Counted from the first letter of the stretch, positions 47,576 to 58,776 are shown. The stretch is 64,000 nucleotides of DNA from Undaria pinnatifida (GCA_012845835.1 JABAKD010000022.1:6521542-6585541), one strand, 5' to 3'. A program made the numbers and translations. The notes: a model not told the origin generated them from the sequence alone.

Positions 47576-47897
47576 GACCGGTCGCCCCGGTGGTGTATCA
47601 GGTTATCCTCGAGCCTGGTATGGGTCAGTTTCGCGAGTTAGAGCCCCGCCGAGTGCATACATACTCGTATAAATTCGTTGGGACTTTTTCTTGTGTACAA
47701 ATTGACTTGCGGAAAGCGCGAGAGCGTGAGTTAGCAACACTCGATGAACAATCGACGAGCAGTGAGATTGCTGAACCCTATGCGCGATAAAAATTGAAGG
47801 CGAGAACCGGGGAGGAGAAGGGATGACACCTGTGACCACGGCTTGTCCAGAAGCTGGAAAGTGAAAGTGTGCAAAAAAAGAAGAAGAAAAAAAAAGG
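47576..47897 (+). mobile_element. tRNA-derived SINE, copy 1
   Basis: The head is tRNA-like: box A region ggtggtgtatcaggtta and box B region gttagagcccc, then a body (cttgcggaaagcgcgagagc, ggcttgtccagaagctgg) and an A-rich tail. About 320 bp, closely similar to 49789-50098 and 62411-62735. The Pol III promoter boxes and A tail imply retroposition using a LINE. The flanks share aaggaagta (left, 47562) and aggaagta (right, 47894), a possible target duplication, with a few extra bases at the 5' end. Confidence 0.75.
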
Positions 47898-48021
47898 AAG
47901 TATTCCTTGCACTATCTTGTTTATTTATCGGTTCTTTTTTTGCCTTCCGCCCAATGACCCCGCGCTAGCCACTTCCTAGCGTCCAGTTCATTTATCTTTT
48001 GTGTTTCGATCAAAAGCCCCA

Positions 48022-48061
48022 CGTCAGGTTTCCAGGTCCGACGTTGCGGACCCTGACGTTT
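48022..48061. repeat. Palindromic repeat
   Basis: The outer arms cgtcagg / cctgacg enclose inner arms ggtccg / cggacc, giving a nearly complete hairpin over 40 bases. Weaker relatives lie at 47517-47555 and 47459-47485. They may be ends of a small fold-back element or a mobile hairpin. Confidence 0.55.
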
Positions 48062-48501
48062 TTCAAGATTGTGTGCCTTACTTTTGCTCGCGCCGGCCCG
48101 CCCGCCCGCTCGCCCGTTCGGCCCCTCGCTTCAGGCCCGAAATTTGTCTGGCCTTCACAGCAGTATAAAATGTAGAATTTAGTCTACCTTTTTTCTGTGT
48201 TCCTGCGTCTTTGCATTTCTCTTGTTTCCCTTCGCACGCTCAGTAGCCTCACCCTTCGTGTTTCGTAAGCCGATTGCTACTGGTAGACCGGAGGTACATA
48301 CCCGACCTCGAGCTCCCACGGTTGTGAGCTCCATTACAGGGTGGCATCTCTTGCAACAACGTATTGTTCTCAGTATGAAGTGTGGGGGAGTATATCCCCT
48401 AATTTTCGTTTGCTTCGAATAGCCGCATCTTCGACCTCCGTTCCAATTTCTGGATGCTTCGTTGACATCCTTTGATTGACATGTGCTCTGCATCTACAGT
48501 A

Positions 48502-48503
48502 GC

Positions 48504-48599
<96 letters not shown>

Positions 48600-48622
48600 G
48601 TTGTTGTTGTTGCTGTTGTTGT

Positions 48623-48656
<34 letters not shown>

Positions 48657-48682
48657 GTTGTTGCTGTTGTTGTTGTTGCTGT

Positions 48683-48714
<32 letters not shown>

Positions 48715-48735
48715 GTGTTGTTGTTGTTGTTGTTC
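48502..48735 (+). repeat. GTT microsatellite, about 230 bp
   Basis: Nearly pure GTT from 48502 to 48598, then GTT with GCT/GTC interruptions to 48735. It is directly followed by the GTT-associated repeat block. Poly-Val, Leu and Cys frames across it are artefacts. Confidence 0.95.
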
Positions 48736-48840
48736 TCACATTAACTCGCATAATCAAGTCCGTGGTCACAGGACAGGCTCAACTCACTCTGGAGAAGAAG
48801 AATAAATACCCTAGGGAAAAAACCCAAACAACCCAAGGTG
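48725..48840 (+). repeat. GTT-associated dispersed repeat, copy beside the GTT array
   Basis: It reads ttctcacattaactcg, then ccgtggtcacag, ggctca, and a lysine/AAC-rich A-rich stretch (aaaaaacccaaacaaccc). It is colinear with 24075-24235. The GTT array on its left appears to have grown from the short GTT-like edge seen in the other copies. Confidence 0.55.
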
Positions 48841-49788
48841 GTACACGCATACGAATCGTATATCACAGCTGAAGCAATTCATGCCTCCACCAGAAGAAAC
48901 ATATTATAAAAGTGAAATCAGCTATTCAGGGTTGGCTAATAATATTATAGAGTGACCTACGTAGAAGAGGGGTTGTCCATCTATATTCGGTCGTGGTTGG
49001 GGTGAAACCGGGTGAAAGTAGATGTCACAGTCACGTCAAGGTCAAAATAGATAGGCGAGAATGTACGTGACGGTGATAATCCAGACAGGACACCTCACAT
49101 CGTTCACTGCCTGCGTGTCCTATAATACCGTTCGTTTAGTAGAGTAGTTGTAATGCTAATAATGTCAGCCTTGTGTCTAGATATCGAGCCAAATAATTGA
49201 GAGATTAATAGAGGCACCAGGGACCATGAGGAGGGCGCTTCCCAACGCCAACAAGCCTGCTACCTCCTCGGGGACCACGTGACACAATTGTCAAGACAAT
49301 TAGCCACCGCGTAAGTATCTGGGCAAGTATCACTGACCAGAGTCCAAACGAGTTTATAATTTGGTCTACTACATACATACGCTAACCTCGGCTCCGGTAA
49401 CCTCCTCCATGATGCGCGTGGGTGAGAGGGCTAGTGGTCGGGGTTGATCAGCCCTCGGAAGTGAAACAGGACAGGCTTGCTGCTGCACTCGGGCGGCTGA
49501 GATATTCCTCCATCCAGCTAAAATCGACTGGTATGTACTGTCTGATGACATCATCTGCTGGATACTACCCTCTGGTGGTTGTATGTCGTATTACCTCGTA
49601 TGTATAGCAGCAGCAGTAGTATGTATGATACAATGTTCTCCCCGCTAGCACCCCCCCCCCCGGCCCCTCGCAACCCCTCCACACACACACCCGCCCCACT
49701 CCCTCCCCGCTCCAGCCTCCTCCCTCCCCTTCGCCCCACCAAAAATTAAAATCCGCCAGAGTTATTAACACTACCCGACAGGTGATAA

Positions 49789-50098
49789 GCCGGTCGCTCC
49801 GGTGGCGTATCAGGTTATCCTCGAGCCTGGTATAGGTCAGTTTCGTGAGTTCGAGCCCCGCTGAGTGCATACTCGTATAAATTCGTTGGGACTTTTTCTT
49901 GTGCACAAATTGACTTGCGGAAAGCGCGATAGCGTGAGTTAGCAACACTCGATGAAAAATTGTCGAGCAGTGGGATTGCTAAACCCTATGCGCTATGAAA
50001 ATTGAAGGCAAGAACCGGGGGGAAGAAGGGACGACACCTGTGACCATGGCTTGTCCAGTAGCTGGAAAGTAAAAGTGTGAAAAAAACAAAATAAAACA
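49789..50098 (+). mobile_element. tRNA-derived SINE, copy 2
   Basis: Same structure as 47576-47897. Box A region ggtggcgtatcaggtta, box B gagttcgagccccg (an excellent match to the tRNA B box), body and an A-rich tail (gaaaaaaacaaaataaaac). A few substitutions separate it from copies 1 and 3. Confidence 0.8.
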
Positions 50099-50369
50099 TC
50101 TCTTCACTTTTCGAGCCACCCATGCAGTAGCTCCACTTCATTTACTGTGTGGTCTTGAAGTTTCAATTAACTCCCCTTTCCCCGCCGCCTTCACCATCAC
50201 CTGCTATAATAGTAGCATTTTACGCGTGCCGTAAGCTCCTCCTCTCCTCTTCATTTATGCGACCTGTCGCCCCCATAATACCCGCCCCCCTCCCCTCACC
50301 GGTCATCATGCGGCTATATACATACAGTACAGGATGTACATAATAAGCTGGTGGTGGTGCATTCCGCAG

Positions 50370-50617
50370 GTGTCAGCTTTTGTCCCCCTTATAAACGGAT
50401 TTTATAGTTTCAGCGCACAGATTGATTGGCATCTATCCTGTTGACCCTGGTTCAAGCTGCATTCTGTAGTTCCAAGGGGAGTCGCCGACCTGTATACTTC
50501 ATGAGGACACACACCCAGTAATACGCGCGATCGGAGTATCACGCACAGCCCTTGCAAATATGAGTTTCGACGAGCTCTTCGATCTCACAGCTGGAGGGTA
50601 TATTTACTTCTTATGAT
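50370..50617 (-). repeat. Repeat family R1, minus-strand copy
   Basis: In reverse orientation: agctgtgagatcgaag, ctcatatttgcaag, ctccgatcgcgcg, gtcctcatgaagtatac, ggcgactccccttgg, ggtcaacagg, gcgctgaaactataaaatcc. A further fragment of the same end (50838-50893, minus) lies 220 bp downstream. Confidence 0.75.
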
Positions 50618-50837
50618 GTACAACAACGGGCTACTTGTATGCAGGTTAATTAAGGTAAGGACCTGATTGATGTGAGATCCGCAACATCAACAAACACAGC
50701 CCGGGGAAAATTACCGGATGACGAATGACAAGCAAGGGTTGAAAGGGTTGTGCCGCTGAAGAAAAGACACCACCACTCGTACCTGCCTGGTATGGCATGA
50801 TACATATATCACATGTGATATATACTATAATAGATAC

Positions 50838-50893
50838 AGAGTTTCGACGAAATCTTCGATCTCACAGCTGGAGTGTATTTTCATTTTTTATAC
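50838..50893 (-). repeat. Repeat family R1, terminal fragment
   Basis: Contains only the R1 end: aaaatacactccagctgtg, agatcgaagatttcgtcg. It is flanked on the right by tatacccatggtaat, different from other copies, so it is truncated. Confidence 0.65.
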
Positions 50894-51142
50894 CCATGGT
50901 AATATACTCCGGAGTATGTCGTCTATATATCCACAGCGCAGTTTTCTTACTTCGTGTTGTTTTGTCCGAGCAACAACACCAACAGCAGACAGGTACGTAC
51001 CTGTTCCTCGTCGGCACACGTATGTTGGTCTTCTCGTAGCCTTTCCTATCTGACTTCTTGCATCACATTATTCATAACACCACCTACAAGTCGTTTGCTT
51101 TGCTTTGTTTATTTTTTTTGTCTTTTTTGTCATATATATTTT

Positions 51143-51492
51143 TTTCATGGTCTGGATTGTTTTGTTGCGTTCTCGTACCCGGTACGCTAGCATTTCACTT
51201 GCTTTACCTTGGCATGATGAATCGCGACCGCTTGGTCTACTCTGTTTCACAGACAGTCAGTCCTTGACCACATAATAATAATTTGCATCTCTCTAGGATG
51301 AAGAATCAGCACGGAGTCTGTCTGGGTGTATTGATGATGATGACAGGCCAACCAATAATAATGTAGGGTGAAACCCTCTTCGTCTCGTACACAGTGTGCG
51401 TTAACCATCGTGTCGAAAGAGTGGTAAGCTCTACTGGCTTGCGTACCGGGTACGAGAACACAACAAAACAAGTCACACCGTGAAAAAAGAGA
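51143..51492. repeat. Imperfect inverted repeat, about 65 bp arms
   Basis: 51143-51207 resembles the reverse complement of 51428-51492. Shared are ttgttttgtt, gttctcgtacccggtacg and flanking blocks. T-rich sequence outside the left arm and A-rich sequence outside the right arm extend the complementarity. The 220 bp loop has no recognisable content. Possibly a fold-back transposon. Confidence 0.6.
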
Positions 51493-52011
51493 GAAAAAAA
51501 AACGAAAAAAAACGAAAGAAAAACAAACGGCAGGAGGAGGAGGAGGTGTTCTGAACAATGGAGCAGGAAGAATGTGATGCAAGAAGACCGCAAAGGGAAG
51601 GAAAGGCTGCAGTTAATTGCCAGAGGAACACCGTACGTGCTGAAGAGGAACAGCTAGCTGTTGCACAGGCAAAACAACGCGAAGAGGATAACAACAACAC
51701 AGCCAGCTGGTGCACGGACGGAACAACACGAAGAATACAACTAACTCTGAATTTTTACGGACAATAACAACACGAAGAAGAGCAAGAAGATACCGGCATA
51801 AGGCATAATAACGCCGGCGGGGAGGGAAATAATCAGCTGGAAATAATAAAGGAGAGCAAACAAAAAGAAACGAAAGAAAGAAAGAAAGGACGTCAGCAAC
51901 AAGTTATTACCGTCGTCGCTTTCGCGCTTCCCCCCCCAATTGAACTCAACGAAAACAAAATAAATGCGCCATTAAAATGAAGGCATAATAATATGATACA
52001 TACACAGCACA

Positions 52012-52072
52012 TACCGGGGAGGAGAAGGGAAGACACACCTACCTGTGACCACGGCTTGTCCAGAAAAAAGGT
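52012..52072 (+). mobile_element. tRNA-derived SINE, 3' fragment
   Basis: Only the 3' body is present: accggggaggagaaggga, then cctgtgaccacggcttgtcc and cagaaaaaagg. 5' truncation is common for SINE copies. Confidence 0.6.
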
Positions 52073-52189
52073 GGCTGAGGGTAAAACCTTAGCCTTTTAC
52101 TACTACGGGTTAATAACCTATCACACAGAGTGAGTGAAAGAGGTGATGATAAAAAACGGGGTATCTATATAAGTAAGTACTAAAAAGAT

Positions 52190-53335
52190 AGAAATACACT
52201 CTATCCAGCTGTGAGATCGAAGATTTTGTCGGAACTCGTCTTTGCAATCTGTGCTTGATACTCCGATCGCGCGTATTACTGGGTAGAGTTGTGCCCCGGC
52301 CTCAGAATTTCGGACCGGGTACCCGGCCCGGTTTTGAGGGGTTCAGACTGGCCCGGCCCGGGTACCCGGCGGGTCGGAGGACCCGTACCCGGGTACCCGG
52401 TGGGTCGGAGGACCCGGGTACCCGAGGTATCATACCGTATTTACCCCCCCCCACCCGCTTGCTTTTACCGGCCTGGAAGCGGAAAGGTACTCGAACGACG
52501 TGGTAAGGAGGTAGGTGGGAGAAGAAGACTCGATTTTGTCTCTTACTGTACGATGAATCTTGCACGTGGAATCTTGACAAATCAAATAACAGAAGGCAAG
52601 GGGGGTGGATATCTCTACTTTGTGGCAAAGTGAAAAGAACGTACGTTAGACCGGGTTTTGTTTTCGTTGATAAATGATACGTGATACTGACCTGTGATAC
52701 TGCTGTCATACCCTTGTTGCCTGTTGCGCTCGTCATCAGCAAAACCCTACTCCGAGTACGATTGCTCGAATTTCATGCGACAAATCCCGTCACCGACAGA
52801 CAGCAGAGTCTCTGAGGAGAACATAATGTATATTGATGCTGGGGAAACATTGGCCCACACGCCCACACCATACTTATCGAAACAGATGAACAGACCTCGC
52901 TCCTCCCTCTCTCCTATCCAATATCAACTATCAAGCCCGCACGGGGAAACCATTGTGTTCGATCTATTTCCGCCACCCCTCCGTTTCTCCGATATCAGCA
53001 AGATCGAGGGACTTCTGAATTATGTTTTGGGTTCTGAATTGACAACCAAGAAGCCAAGGAATGAAAACATGCAGATTATGCCAGCTACTCTGCTAGACAT
53101 TGGGCAAGTTTTCAGGGGCTCCGTATATCGTAGAACCGGGTACCGGGGTACCGGGTACCCGGGTACCCGGGGCACAGATACCCGCGGGTCGCAGACTTGG
53201 ACCGGTCTGGTTCCGGTCCCGGCCGGGCCGGGTACCCGGCACCGGGTACCCGGTTCTCGCCCAGCCGGGGCACAACTCTATTACTTGGTGTATGTCTTCA
53301 TAGGTCGGCGACTCCCCTTGGAACTCCAGTGTAAC
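52190..53335 (+). repeat. Repeat family R1, interrupted by a MITE
   Basis: The left part 52190-52283 (ccagctgtgagatcgaag ... gatcgcgcgtatta) and the right part 53281-53335 (gtcttcataggtcggcgac, tccccttgg) together make a normal R1 interior. The hAT-like element at 52284-53280 sits in between, which dates R1 as older than the MITE. Confidence 0.75.
52284..53280 (+). mobile_element. hAT-like non-autonomous transposon (997 bp)
   Basis: Perfect 17 bp terminal inverted repeats (tagagttgtgccccggc / gccggggcacaactcta) are flanked by 8 bp direct repeats ttactggg (52276-52283) and ttacttgg (53281-53288), one mismatch. An 8 bp duplication is typical of hAT. Subterminal regions (52315-52430 and 53135-53255) are packed with ccgggtacccgg-type palindromic motifs, probably transposase binding sites. 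The interior 52740-53110 holds a frame open for over 120 codons of ordinary composition with no known domain, perhaps captured host sequence. No transposase was seen. Confidence 0.82.
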
Positions 53336-53612
53336 TCATTATCATATGTATGATAAAAAAGCACAATCCGCGGTTCAAACCCCGCCGACGTCCTTTTCTC
53401 CCATTTTTGTCGTTTGATGGCTGCGATTTATAGGATCCTGAAAAGGTCGTGGATGGAACACGTTCATTTTCCAGGGACAAGAAACGCCGTAGTTCCGCCT
53501 GTTTGGGGCAGCTCTGACTGGCCAAAAAGAGATCGCAAACCTTGATGCAGGTCCGACGTCCGCCAGATACAGATATGGACCCCGGAGTATTTTTAAGTTG
53601 GAGGTATACCTG

Positions 53613-54119
53613 TGTTAATTTAGTGGGGTATTAGTCCGTTTGACCACTTGCAAAAGGTTAGCCAATAGGGCTGCGAAAGCAACTGAGTTAAATCGACACA
53701 CGACACGTATGAAAATACGTGGAAGTGTGGTGAACTAAAGCTTTATTTTTCCCCATCCGCCGGAGGATAAAAAAAAAAAAAACGTTAGCCAATAGCTTAC
53801 CCAAACTAAGCCTTATAACACTCTTCCCCCCTGAAACGGCGGGATAGCAGGTCGGCCGGATATACGGGCGGACCTATCAATATCCAAGCGGTTTCATTTC
53901 TTGGGTATACCGGGGAGAGTATTTGAAGCTCGACATACATGGGGAAAGTCTGAAAAAGTTTATTATAGGTGGATGTGGGATTTGAACGCACGACCCAAAA
54001 ACCCATGGTATGTCGACGACGCCATTTGTCGAGGTATTATTAGTAGTGGGGTATTAGTCCGTTTGACCACTTACTTGCAAAAGTTTAGCCAATTGCTTAC
54101 CCCAACTAAGCTTTATAAT
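53613..54119 (-). mobile_element. TRIM element, copy 2 (with nested insertion)
   Basis: Same structure as 36220-36592. The LTRs are at 53613-53816 (enlarged by a 127 bp insertion) and about 54028-54119. The interior has the polypurine tract, the T-arm-like tRNA piece (53967-53993, one stem mismatch) and the tggcgtcgtcgac primer-binding site next to the LTR (minus strand). ACCTG flanks the element at 53608-53612 and 54120-54124, a clean 5 bp target duplication. Confidence 0.82.
53669..53783 (+). mobile_element. Retroposed structured small RNA with poly(A) tail, inside a TRIM LTR
   Basis: 115 bp ending in a run of 13 A plus C, flanked by perfect 12 bp repeats gttagccaatag (53657-53668 and 53784-53795). 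Removing the insert and one repeat restores the LTR. The sequence folds well: tgc-gaaa-gca near the start, then cacgtat-gaaa-atacgtg (7 bp stem with a GNRA loop) inside cacac / gtgtg, then a U-rich stretch (ctttattttt) and a 3' hairpin (atcc...ggat). This looks like a copied small noncoding RNA or a very short SINE. The parent RNA is unknown to me. Confidence 0.75.
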
Positions 54120-54234
54120 ACCTGGTACACCCTAACAGGTAACCACTGAGCTGTATATACGATGCATATTATATGCAGACGACTGCATAGATAGATAGCT
54201 CAGTGTATGTTCTTCACATTTAAACCTGCTAGTA

Positions 54235-54692
54235 TGGGAAAAAGTATTTTTGGCTCTCAGAACTGAATTCTGGGCCAATTGTACCAGTTTTCCTCGGCTG
54301 GACTGTCGAAAACACCGATACTCTCTTCAAGATCCATCGCGTGGTTTTCCGAGGGCTTTCTGGAGCAGTTCTCCGTTTCTCCAGGGTCTCGTTTTGATTT
54401 TTGGCGCAACAAATCAGTTTTCAGAAATATGCAATGTTGCTCAAAACTGGGGCCAAAAATAATGGATTTTTGAGGATATTTCGCTAAAAATCATGAGGTC
54501 GTCAGAACTGGCAAATTGGACGAACAGACAAACTACGAGTCTGGTGAAACGGGATAATAAGTGCGTCAGAAAGCTCTCGGAAAACTACGGGTAGCATTCT
54601 GAAGAGTCTACAGGTGTTTTTGGTCGTCCCGCGAGTAAATCGCGTATGATCAGCCAAAATCTCAGTTCTGAGGGCCCAAAAATAATTTCCCA
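54235..54692. mobile_element. TA-flanked fold-back MITE (458 bp)
   Basis: The ends tgggaaaaagtatttttgg and ccaaaaataatttccca are inverted. Complementarity continues through ctcagaactga and a cgtggttttccgagggctttctg / cagaaagctctcggaaaacta block, so the arms are about 200-230 bp each. TA is present on both sides (54233-54234, 54693-54694). This pattern resembles Tc1/mariner-derived MITEs. It has no ORF. Confidence 0.75.
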
Positions 54693-55020
54693 TAATTGTT
54701 GGTATTAACTGATATTTCCAACTATCACGTCCACCCAGCACAATTAGTGTCCGTGCCGATGCCTCCTATCTATGGAGACGGGCTCTGTGGTCACAAATTA
54801 CGAGACAGACACACATGGTGAATAGTAAATACAGCAAAGTGGTTGGGCCATGCAATGCGCCGCAATGAATACGCCGGCAAAAAGAGGATGCAAGCCAGCG
54901 CACCAGACTATTTGCAACAAAAAGGGAAACAAAGAAAAACAAGAAAACGACAATAATAACAAGAAATAGTAGTAGAAAAAGAAAGAAGAAATATGGTATA
55001 TAGACTATGGTCTATATTAA

Positions 55021-55765
55021 ATTATAAAAATTAAAATACACTCCAGCTGTGAGAACGAATATTTGGTCGAAACTCATCTTTTCAAGCTGTGTGTGGTTCT
55101 CCGATCGCGCGTATTACGGGTTGTGTGTCCTCATTAAGAATTTGGTCGGCGACTCCCATTGCAAATACAGTGTAGTTATCAGGGTCAACAGGGTGATGTA
55201 AGGCAGTCTGTGCGCGGAAACTATAAAACCCGTTTCTGAGGGGGACAAAATCTGATAGCTGTGGAAGGAAATGCATCAGTTTATCAAGTGAATCCTGTAC
55301 GTCGGATAACCAGCTAGGGGAGGGCGGAGTTTTGAAGGACGTGGGGGCCTGATTTTGATCAAAAGGGCGGCGGGAGGGGGGGAGGGGGGGAGGGGCAGGT
55401 GGGGCAGGTCAATTTATGCGTGGAAACTATATATCCTTCTTGTGAGGGAGGGGGGGAACTGTGGCGGGGGGGGGGGGGGGGGGGGGCTTTAGGTCGCATA
55501 GATGTAGGGGTTGGCTATACTCGTGGTGCTAGGTCTAGGCGATGGTGCGGGTGGTGGGGAAAGAGGGGGTGTTGGGGGCGGGGGTGGGTGGGAATTGCCG
55601 CAGCGTCATGGACGGCTCTAACAAGGTAATGAGGCGATATCAAGGGCGTGGAAGTGTTTGTTACTCTGGCGGATTTCGATATTGGGTGGGGCGTTTGAGC
55701 AAGAGAGAGCGACGAAAAACAAAGGGGGGGGGGGGGGCGGAGATGAGTTGGAGCTACGGCATGGA
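55021..55765 (+). repeat. Repeat family R1, long copy 1
   Basis: It runs from attataaaaattaaaatac through the R1 core, then gcatcagtttatcaagtg, a very G-rich interior (55370-55490, including a 28-base G run) and a 3' module gaagtgtttgttactctggc to ggagctacggcatgg. It is colinear with 59272-59995. No coding domain and no TG...CA ends, so it is unclassified. The G runs could form quadruplexes. Confidence 0.75.
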
Positions 55766-56484
55766 TGTATATATGTTATTATGTATCTTTACAAGGGCTC
55801 GCCGGCACCCATGCTCCGGGTACGGCAGGGTAGCACTTTTTCGATTCAATACCGTTACCACAAAACACATGTATATAGTCTACGCGTGTAGAATGTAAAG
55901 TAATGCCAACATATCGATAAATACTAACAGTTGACCACTTACTTCTGCCGTTTCTTTCATGAATCCAATTCCGAGCCCACGAAGACTGACCCTCTAGTCT
56001 GGCCACGAAGAGACGTTTCGAGTGCGTTTCTACGAGATGTTTTGACTCTACCAACCATCCAGGGCCAGCAAGGGGGTGGCCATGTATCTGGCTTTTTCTC
56101 TACGAAGCCACTGAGGGGCTTGCACTGAGCCAGCTTCTGTTAACACCATGCATGATAGTATCGAGATCCGAGGCTCGCAGACCGACTGTCTGTGTGTGAT
56201 ATTCCGTTCGTGGAGAGAGTTTCTGATGATATTCTAGGCGTGAGACACGGTGTCGCTGCCTTCGTCATTCAATTCCTCGAAGGCTATTATAATGCTGCTA
56301 CGTGTTGCTATCTGGTAGATAGAGTATTAGTACGCGATAGCACTGCACTAAAAATGTGGCAGTTAAGAATTTCAGGATCGATTTTTAAACGAAAACATAT
56401 TAAATAAACCTGGGGTACGTGTGGCATTTTTGTCTGATCACTGGTCGCTCATTGGCCGGGGTTCGTACAGAAATTGACCGTCAT

Positions 56485-57055
56485 CTGGGGACGATAGGGT
56501 TTCATCCCACGATCATAACCCATCCACACATACATATACATCTCCGACAAGCCGGGAACGAGCACGGATCACCAGGAGATTGATACCTCCCCGCACGGTG
56601 GGGAAATAATCCCCAATCCCACCTACCTCCCGATCTCTGGTTGGCTGGGGGTCGTATAATATAGATCCAGGTCCACCCGGGGACGATATGGCCCCATCCC
56701 CGACCCGGAGGCCATTCTATATATCTAAAAGTTAGACAAACTGCGGAATAAAACCGAGTTCTCTCGGGTCGTCACCACCCCTCACGGTGTGGAAACCCCA
56801 ACTCCGTTGGCTAAAATCGCTGATTGGTTCGAGCTCCACGGCGCCGCCCCATCCTAAGAAGATGATAGAAGCTCACCAACCAATGGAGGGCCACACAAGG
56901 GAGTTAGGGCCCCATCCCCGGCTCAGAAATCCTCCGAATATCTACAGCTCCAACAACGCGGGAACTATAGCGATGATCTCCCGGGTCGATACCTCCCCGG
57001 AGGGCGTGTCAAACCCGACCCCATTGACTTATTCGTTATTGGCTGGTAAATCTTG
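56485..57055 (+). repeat. Degenerate tandem repeat, three units of about 190-220 bp
   Basis: Each unit has ggga-gat-ggg-ccatcccc (56487, 56680, 56899), then an atatctacar-like block, a caa-cgggaa-aa block, ctcccgggtcg-tacctcc, and ac-gtgtgg. Divergence is high. It is satellite-like and noncoding. Confidence 0.6.
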
Positions 57056-58258
57056 ACCCGATAAGCTCACAATTGCTTCGACCGACTAGGGTTTTCTCGC
57101 GTACTTCCGTATTTGGCGAACACTTGCAATGCGAACGCAATTCGACCAGCTATTTGCATGATAGGTCGCACAAAACAGCGATTTCAAGCCTATATCAGGT
57201 TGGCGTGCCGAGCAAGCACGCTCAAAATGAGGATGAGAGAAACACTTGCCATTGAACGGCAACAACAGCAGCACCAAACGCAGTATGAACGGACGAACTA
57301 TAGAGCGATTTGTATCCAAGATTCAAGGCCCCCCGGTTATAAGTACAATTTCAAACAAAGATGAGGTGTTCAAATCTAAACGAGATAATACATGGAACTA
57401 AAAGACTGGCACAACTCGACCACCATAATAACCGTGGAAAAAAACTGAAATGAGGCCGAAACACTGCGTATTTGACTTGCGTAATGATAATGGTCGAATA
57501 ATCATGGAATACTATAATCACGTCTTGGTCGCTTGTTTTATTATGCGACACCGAAAACATTTGCTGAAAATTCCGTTTTCATTTGCTTACTGTGTAAAAC
57601 CTAAGCTCGCTAATATTTTCGCGGGTTTTCTTGCGTACTACTCGAGTAGGGCTTAAAATCGCCATGCGACCGCAATTCATACAAAACGCTCGACCTCATC
57701 AGTCAGGATGAATCTTTACAGTTGGTAACCAGAGCGTCAAACATGAAGCCATTCGGGACATAGTAAGAACGGCCAAATCACCATGTCTCTGCATACAATA
57801 CAGCCATACGTATATTGCCCACAACTCAGATAAGATTAATGAGCGCCTGCTCCGACTTGTCACGGGGTGATTTTAAATCGGAATACCCCCACTGTACTGC
57901 GGTAATTACTTGTTGGTGTAGCTTGTCTGAAAAGCTGTTCTTGATTTTGTATCTGTTTTTTTTTCCATCTCATCCTTGCACTACTCTAGCCCTCCCTCCC
58001 AGTAGTATAGTATAACTCAGATCAGGGGTTACGTAGCGGGCCCTCCTACCCCCTCCCCACTACGTACGGTACATGCCTTCATTTGTTTCGCTAGAAGAAT
58101 TCAGCATTTTCTTCTCTCGTCGATTCGAGTCGAATTGTACCTACCCACACCCTGCTAGGCGTTCAAAGCAGTAGTTGGTTGATCCTCTTTTTGCGTTTCT
58201 GCAAATAACGTAAAAATCTCACAACGATGGCAACATGAACTGAAGGACCAACGCTAGT
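57056..58258. other. Region without recognisable features
   Basis: Short ORFs only. Two loosely similar stretches (57090-57190 and 57625-57700) share gggttttct-gcgtact and atgcga-cgcaattc, which suggests an old duplication about 530 bp apart. Confidence 0.35.
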
Positions 58259-58310
58259 AGTATACGAAGGTAACCACTACTAGACCACCGGGGCGACCGG
58301 CTTAATATAA
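58259..58310 (-). mobile_element. tRNA-like SINE head, minus strand
   Basis: The reverse complement reads gccggtcgccccggtggtc then tagtagtggtta, which matches the 5' head of the SINE at 47.6, 49.8 and 62.4 kb and is even closer to a genuine tRNA A box. The body that follows differs, so it is a fragment or another subfamily. Confidence 0.55.
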
Positions 58311-58776
58311 CTCGCTAGAGATGATCAATCAGCAATCAGCAGCAAGAGACACGTCAAGTAGTAGGGAGCAACACAAAATTATTTGTCAGTTACGTACCAA
58401 CCCGACCGCTTTTCCTATTGTTGGCCTCCGCAAACGACCAATACAGCAACGGAGAGACAGATGCACCACAGCAACAAGAAAGCACCCCTTCCACGCAGCC
58501 TGTACTTCTCCATAAAGTCTTTTAGGGGAAAAGAACCACCCGCCGAGGCGATACCGAGACGAATGCATGCCACGGGTTTCGTACGTGGATACCGTCTACT
58601 GCTACAAATGCGACCTTCGCGTGGCGCCGCGTAGCAACAGGATTATTTTTCTCTTGTTTTTTATGTCGAAATGTTATTCCCTGTTTTTTGGTACGCCCTC
58701 CCCATCAATGCTATGAGTCAGACAAAAAGCGTGTGTGCAATATAGCATCAGTCTGTGTGTGTGCTCTTACTCGTAC

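Noticed and set aside
48472-48872. Poly-Val, poly-Cys and poly-Leu ORFs
   Set aside because: Translations of the GTT microsatellite.
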